Source of the DNA: WHSV01 sp050694055
Lineage (GTDB): Bacteria > Actinomycetota > CADDZG01 > WHSQ01
NCBI GenBank assembly: GCA_050694055.1
Contig: JBOGWX010000108.1
Coordinates: 1 to 64,000 of the forward strand
Direction of reading: 5' to 3'
Length of the DNA: 64,000 nt
Shown here: piece by piece, positions 60,060 through 64,000 of the stretch
Numbering within the stretch: position 1 is the stretch's first letter
Layout of the letters: every line of letters starts with the position of its first letter
Translations under genes and position numbers: made by a program
The notes under the pieces: model-generated
Database searches by the model: none
What the model saw: only the letters and a program-made list of their open reading frames with translations
What the model was told of the DNA's origin: nothing

Positions 60060-60877
60060 TAGACCTGGGGTTCGCCCTGTGCCAGCTCTTGCGATCGCTC
60101 CATCGCCGCCTGAATGGCGTTGAGGAAAGCAGCGCGTACCCCCGATTGCTCGAGAACGCGAATCGCGCGAATGGTGGTGCCTCCGGGGGACGTCACCATC
60201 TCGCGCAACTCGACCGGGTGCATGTGCGCATCGCGCAGTAGCTTCGCCGAGCCGAGCATGGTTTGGACGACGAGCTCGGTCGAGATCTCGCGCGATAGGC
60301 CGAGCAGGATCCCCGCTTCGATCATCGCCTCGGCCAACAGCGCGAAGTAGGCGGGACCGGATCCGGAGATGGCGGTGACGGCATCGAGGTAACTCTCGGG
60401 CACTGTCGTCACGCGACCGACGTGCTCGAGCACTTCGCGGGCGAGCTTCAGGTGCGCTTCGTCTGCGTGACGGCCTCCGGCAACCCCGGCCATGCCCTCG
60501 TGCACCATAGAGGGTGTGTTGGGCATGGCTCTGACGATTGGTACCGAGGATCCCAGCCGTGCCTCGATGAAGTTAGTAGGAATCGCGGCAACGACACTCA
60601 GAACCGTTTGATCGACTGTGACGTGAGCAGAGATGTCGCTCAACAGCGCCTCGATGTCCTGAGGCTTGACCGCTAGGACGATGACCTCCGCCCCCGAGAC
60701 CGCCGCCGAATTGGTCGGCGACGTCTCGACGCCGTGTCGCTCGGTGAGCTCCTCGAGCCGCTCGGGACGACGAGCCGTTACGCAAATTTCGTCGGGCGCG
60801 CGCCAGCCCGTGGCGAGCACTCCGGCCACGAGCGCCTCGCCCATCTTGCCGCATCCGAGAACAGCAAGCTTCGTCAT
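60059..60877 (-). CDS. proC: Pyrroline-5-carboxylate reductase
   Basis: 272 residues. LGCGKMGEALVAGVL at the start, VILAVKPQD style AVKPQDIEALL, MPNTPSMVHEG, and AITAISGSGPAYFALLAEAM at the catalytic end. It makes proline from pyrroline-5-carboxylate with NADPH. It diverges from the proline dehydrogenase gene with 10 bp between the starts. Confidence 0.96.
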   Translation of the reverse strand: MTKLAVLGCGKMGEALVAGVLATGWRAPDEICVTARRPERLEELTERHGVETSPTNSAAVSGAEVIVLAVKPQDIEALLSDISAHVTVDQTVLSVVAAIPTNFIEARLGSSVPIVRAMPNTPSMVHEGMAGVAGGRHADEAHLKLAREVLEHVGRVTTVPESYLDAVTAISGSGPAYFALLAEAMIEAGILLGLSREISTELVVQTMLGSAKLLRDAHMHPVELREMVTSPGGTTIRAIRVLEQSGVRAAFLNAIQAAMERSQELAQGEPQV

Positions 60878-60887
60878 AGAGGCTCAT

Positions 60888-61883
60888 ATGATGGCACGGC
60901 GTCAATTCGCTTACCTACGATCCAAGCACGGCGACCCACCAACGGTCGCATCGAGCCTGGAAAGGAAGAACTTGCTGGGACGTACCTGGCTGTGGGTTTC
61001 GGAAAAACCGAAGATCGAACAGCTCGTGACCTCGAGCAGGCTGACGGAGGGAATCGTCAATCGCTTCATCGCAGGCGACGACCTCGAGGATGCCATCACC
61101 GCCATCCGAGGACTCAACGCCAAGGGGATCGGAGGCATCCTCGACCTCCTGGGCGAGGGCGTGAGCGGCCCGGAGGGGGCGCAGGCGGCGGCCGATGACT
61201 ATCTCAGGGCCATCAAGCGAGTCGAGGAAACAGGCGTGGACACGACCATCTCGGTCAAGCTTACGCAGCTCGGACTCTCGTTCGACAAGGGGCAGTGCAT
61301 CGACTATCTGCGGCGCATCGCAGCAGAGGCCACCGCCATCGGCATGCCCGTCGAGATCGACGTCGAGCAGTCCGAGTTCGTCTTGGACACTCTGGACGTC
61401 TTCCGAATCCTGCAGACCGACTATCCCGACATGCGCCAGGCCATCCAGGCATACCTCCGGCGTACACCGGTCGACCTCGAGACCTTCTCCGGCGTCAAGC
61501 CACGCGTTCGTCTCGTCAAGGGCGCCTATGCGGAACCCGAGGACCTGGCCTTCCAGAAGAGGGCCGAGATCGATGCGCAGTTCAAGTTCCTGATCGACTG
61601 GCTGTTCGAAAAGGGCACCGATCCGGGCATCGCGACACACGACTCCAAGCTCATCGACTACGCGCGCTACGCAGCCGTGAGGACGGGGGCCGGCAAGAAA
61701 GACTTCGAGATCCAGATGCTGTACGGAGTGCGGACCAAGTTGCAGGAGGAACTCGTAGAGCAGGGCTACCGAGTGCGCACTTACGTCCCGTACGGCTCGG
61801 CCTGGTACCCCTACCTCATGCGACGGATCGCCGAGCGTCCTGCGAACCTTCTGTTCTTTATGCGAACCTTGGTCCGAGGATGA
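60888..61883 (+). CDS. putA: Proline dehydrogenase
   Basis: 331 residues from the ATG at 60888; the ATG at 60891 is also possible and has the better distance to GAGG. Monofunctional FAD-linked type: VRLVKGAYAEPEDLA, IATHDSKLIDYA, FEIQMLYGVRTK and YVPYGSAWYPYLMRRIAERP. It breaks proline down to pyrroline-5-carboxylate, the reverse sense of the divergent proC. No P5C dehydrogenase gene is seen in this window. Confidence 0.95.
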   Translation: MMARRQFAYLRSKHGDPPTVASSLERKNLLGRTWLWVSEKPKIEQLVTSSRLTEGIVNRFIAGDDLEDAITAIRGLNAKGIGGILDLLGEGVSGPEGAQAAADDYLRAIKRVEETGVDTTISVKLTQLGLSFDKGQCIDYLRRIAAEATAIGMPVEIDVEQSEFVLDTLDVFRILQTDYPDMRQAIQAYLRRTPVDLETFSGVKPRVRLVKGAYAEPEDLAFQKRAEIDAQFKFLIDWLFEKGTDPGIATHDSKLIDYARYAAVRTGAGKKDFEIQMLYGVRTKLQEELVEQGYRVRTYVPYGSAWYPYLMRRIAERPANLLFFMRTLVRG

Positions 61884-62156
61884 GCGGGCTGCCACAAAGA
61901 CGCAATAAGGCCCCAGAAACCTCGATCGCACCGGCCTCGTGTACTTCCCCACACACGAACCCGACGCGCGCTCAGCTTCTGGGACCCTGCGGCCCGCGAG
62001 ACATTCCAGAGAACGGCTCGGAGGACGCCGCAGAACATAGCGACGACCATTGCAGGTAGTCAACCGCGCGTCACTGCAGGTAGAACAACAAACGAGCAGG
62101 TCAGAGGGGTTGAGGTTTCGCTGAGGTTTATTCGCGCTTCGCGCTGTTCGTCTGAG
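61884..62156. other. Gap between convergent putA and mshA
   Basis: No gene seen. Two direct TGCAGGTAG copies (near 62050 and 62075) and the weak hairpin GCGCTTCGCGC (near 62128) are the only structure I can find; no clear terminator. Confidence 0.5.
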
Positions 62157-63428
62157 TCAACAGGTACAGGCTTCGGGCGCGCGGTCGCGCGCCAGACACT
62201 CGTAGAGTTCGAGGAGAGTCGATGCGGTCGCGTCCCAAGAGAAGCCAGCCGCTGCTTCACTTGCCGCGCGGGAGAACTCCTGCCACATTCCGGGGTCGCC
62301 CAGAAGCGTCTTTACCTTGCTCGCGTAGACGGCGGGGTCACGTGCGCCGAGCAGGAATCCGGACTTGCCATCGCGCACGATGTACGACAAACCGCCCACC
62401 GCCGTGGCGATCACGGGAGTGCCGCAGGCCGACGCCTCCAGCGCGGCCAGCCCGAATGACTCCGAGTGAGAACAGACCGTGAGCACGTCGGCCGCTCTGT
62501 AGTACGCGGGAAGCCGGCCGTGCGGCACGGCCCCCACGAGGCGGACGTGATCTTCCAATCCCAACGACTCGATGAGCGCGACGGTGCGATCAAGCTCGCG
62601 CTGTCCGCTTGACCCGCTGGCGCCCCCGACGACCAGAAAAGTCAGATTGCGGTCGAGCGCGGACACGACCTCGTAAGCAGCTCGAACCGCCAGCTCCAAC
62701 CCCTTGAGCGGCTGGATACGTCCGACAAAGAGCATGACGGCCTCGTCCGGCGCGATCCCTAGCTCGTAGCGGGCCCGCACCCGATCACCGGGGTGGAACA
62801 CATCGTGGTCGACCCCCGGATGAATGGTCTTGATGCGGTCGTGCGAGGCGCCGTAGAGGCAGGAAAGCTGCTGCCACTCTTCGTCGGTCGAAGCGATCAG
62901 CACCTCCGCCTCTTCGATGAGTCGACGCTCCCCTTCAATCCGGGTAAGGGGCTCCGGCACATCTCCGGGGGCGAGGAACGAGTTCTTCACCAGGCCCAGG
63001 GTGTGCTGTGAGTGGACCAGCGGCACGCCCAGCGCCCGGGCCAGCGACACACCTGCAACCCCGGACTGCCAGTAATGAGAATGCACGATGTCATAGCTAA
63101 TCCTCTGCATCGTTGCGAAGGCTCGCACGCCGATCACGAAGTCCTCGACGTAAGCGGCCAGCCGTTCCTTGGGAAGCGGCGCCACGGGACCAGCCTCGAT
63201 CGAGATGACCCTCACCCGCTCGGACAACGCCACCACGCGCCGGCCATCTCCGGAGGCACGCGTGAAGATATCGGTGTGGACGCCCACCCGCTCGTGCGCC
63301 TCCGCTAGCTGGCGCACGTAGACGCTCATACCACCGGCGTCTCCGGAACCCGGAGCCGTCAACGGCGAGGAGTGATAAGCGAGAACCGCAACGCGCGTCA
63401 CCATCGGTAGATCATCGTAGGTCGGCAT
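62157..63428 (-). CDS. mshA: MshA-like glycosyltransferase (GT4)
   Basis: 423 residues. GT-B fold with SGDAGGMSVYVRQLAEAHER near the start, VHSHYWQSG, VHSQHTLG, LFVGRIQPLKG and CSHSESFGLAALEASACG (the E-x7-E motif). This matches D-inositol-3-phosphate glycosyltransferase, which opens mycothiol synthesis, and the gene is a marker of Actinomycetota. Related sucrose-phosphate-type transferases are an alternative. A start at the ATG 63404 is possible. It lies 5 bp after the next gene upstream. Confidence 0.85.
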   Translation of the reverse strand: MPTYDDLPMVTRVAVLAYHSSPLTAPGSGDAGGMSVYVRQLAEAHERVGVHTDIFTRASGDGRRVVALSERVRVISIEAGPVAPLPKERLAAYVEDFVIGVRAFATMQRISYDIVHSHYWQSGVAGVSLARALGVPLVHSQHTLGLVKNSFLAPGDVPEPLTRIEGERRLIEEAEVLIASTDEEWQQLSCLYGASHDRIKTIHPGVDHDVFHPGDRVRARYELGIAPDEAVMLFVGRIQPLKGLELAVRAAYEVVSALDRNLTFLVVGGASGSSGQRELDRTVALIESLGLEDHVRLVGAVPHGRLPAYYRAADVLTVCSHSESFGLAALEASACGTPVIATAVGGLSYIVRDGKSGFLLGARDPAVYASKVKTLLGDPGMWQEFSRAASEAAAGFSWDATASTLLELYECLARDRAPEACTC

Positions 63429-63433
63429 TTGGG

Positions 63434-64000
63434 TTACTTACCCCGCCTGAGCAAACGTACGTTATTGAGTGGCACCGCCTGGGCCCCGAGCTGGTACTTG
63501 TATCGCTCGGGCCCTCGCATGAAGTCGAAGATCCTCAACCCCTGCTCGATCGACGAGCGCACCAGCTCGGACACGTGGACGAATCCAGGAGACAGCCGGG
63601 CCAGCTCCGGCTCATAGGCCGAGTTGTAGAGATAGAGGTTGTCGTTGTAGGTGAACGAGAAGGTTGACGCCAGCGCCCGCTCGCCGATCTCGAAGAGATC
63701 CAGCCGCAGCCACCCCAGCGGCATGAAGGAATGAGCGATACGTTCGAAGAAAGTGGCGATCTCCGGCCGCATGAAATGTCCCTTCATCCCCTCGGCGCCT
63801 CGGTGCATGTCCACGAAGATCTTCAGGTCTCGCTCGAGGGACTCCTCGTCGGCAGTTCGGACACGAGCATCGGGAAAGTCGCTCGCCAGCCGCTTGCGCT
63901 TGCGCTTGAGCTCGTGTCGCTCCTTGGCATCCAGACCTGCGAGGTATTCGTCCCAGCTCGAAGGTAGCGGCAACAGGGCCGCGGTCTCCTCCTGTTCCAA
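63434..64000 (-). CDS. GNAT acyltransferase (BcsL/CelD type), N-terminus outside the window
   Basis: The last 188 codons are seen. SWDEYLAGLDAKERHELKRK, FVDMHRGAEGMKGHFM, ALASTFSFTYNDNLYLYNSA and FDFMRGPERYKYQLGA match the Acetyltransf_6/CelD-type family. The substrate is not known; often it is a sugar or a cell-wall intermediate. The right edge cuts the gene. It is the probable first gene of a pair with mshA. Confidence 0.75.
   Translation of the reverse strand: MEQEETAALLPLPSSWDEYLAGLDAKERHELKRKRKRLASDFPDARVRTADEESLERDLKIFVDMHRGAEGMKGHFMRPEIATFFERIAHSFMPLGWLRLDLFEIGERALASTFSFTYNDNLYLYNSAYEPELARLSPGFVHVSELVRSSIEQGLRIFDFMRGPERYKYQLGAQAVPLNNVRLLRRGK

Noticed and set aside
1..64000. CRISPR arrays, tRNA or rRNA genes, replication origin
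   Set aside because: I saw no regularly spaced repeats, no cloverleaf with TTCRANY-type T arm, no rRNA-like stretch and no DnaA-box cluster.

Overview
The window looks like chromosome from a high-GC member of the Actinomycetota, probably a deep-branching or uncultured one. The evidence is gene content and order. It carries a mycothiol-type MshA glycosyltransferase, a 33-residue AURKAIP1/COX24 (bS22-like) protein next to a BldC-like DNA-binding protein, and an epimerase and PlsC-type acyltransferase beside them. It also has proC, a rex-hemA-hemC-cobA/hemD-hemB-hemL operon and a ccdA-tlpA pair. From memory, much of this order recalls the Mycobacterium tuberculosis Rv0486-Rv0529 region. Many promoters place the -10 box so that transcription would begin at or within 3 nt of the start codon, which fits the leaderless mRNAs common in Actinomycetota.

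Layout. Bases 1-9330 are an accessory island: a very large RHS/YD-repeat protein entering from the left edge with a distinct C-terminal tip, a lipoprotein right behind it, relics of a second RHS gene, a chimeric duplicated scrap, a broken hsdR-like start, a VapBC toxin-antitoxin pair, and a nucleotidyltransferase/winged-helix pair that resembles a type IV toxin-antitoxin module. Bases 9411-30127 are an aerobic respiration block: a cupredoxin, CtaG, a caa3-type cytochrome c oxidase (ctaC-D-E-F), a TlpA thioredoxin, a second oxidase subunit III, a System I cytochrome c maturation set (ccmE-F-H-I-like, ccmA-B, ccmC-D) and a cytochrome bc complex with split cytochrome b, Rieske protein, diheme cytochrome c and a two-cluster ferredoxin. 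Bases 30251-37359 are the heme and siroheme operon under Rex with a clear Rex operator. A Fic protein with a candidate operator follows, then ccdA-tlpA, three regulators (MarR-GNAT, GntR, Crp/Fnr), a TIM-barrel protein and a lone receiver domain. Bases 44351-47211 are assimilatory sulfur reduction. Bases 47212-64000 are housekeeping: acyltransferase, epimerase, SAM hydrolase, bS22-like protein, Clp1-like kinase, BldC-like protein, a c-di-GMP enzyme, FabG-like SDR, MarP-like protease, AcuC, a GNAT, ProC, proline dehydrogenase, MshA and a partial GNAT.

How it fits together. Heme made by the Rex-controlled operon supplies the cytochromes. The Ccm proteins export and attach it, and the thioredoxin and CcdA proteins keep apocytochrome cysteines reduced. 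The bc complex passes electrons to the caa3 oxidase. Rex would tie heme supply to the NADH/NAD+ ratio, and the uroporphyrinogen methyltransferase half of the CobA-HemD fusion feeds siroheme to the sulfite reductase.

Caution. Three genes (RHS twice, GNAT once) and the hsdR relic each return to frame if one G or C is added, in three of the four cases within a run of four G or C. This pattern looks more like uncorrected sequencing error than real mutation, and it creates a false GNAT-AcuC fusion. Product calls are from reading the sequence only; no database search was run.
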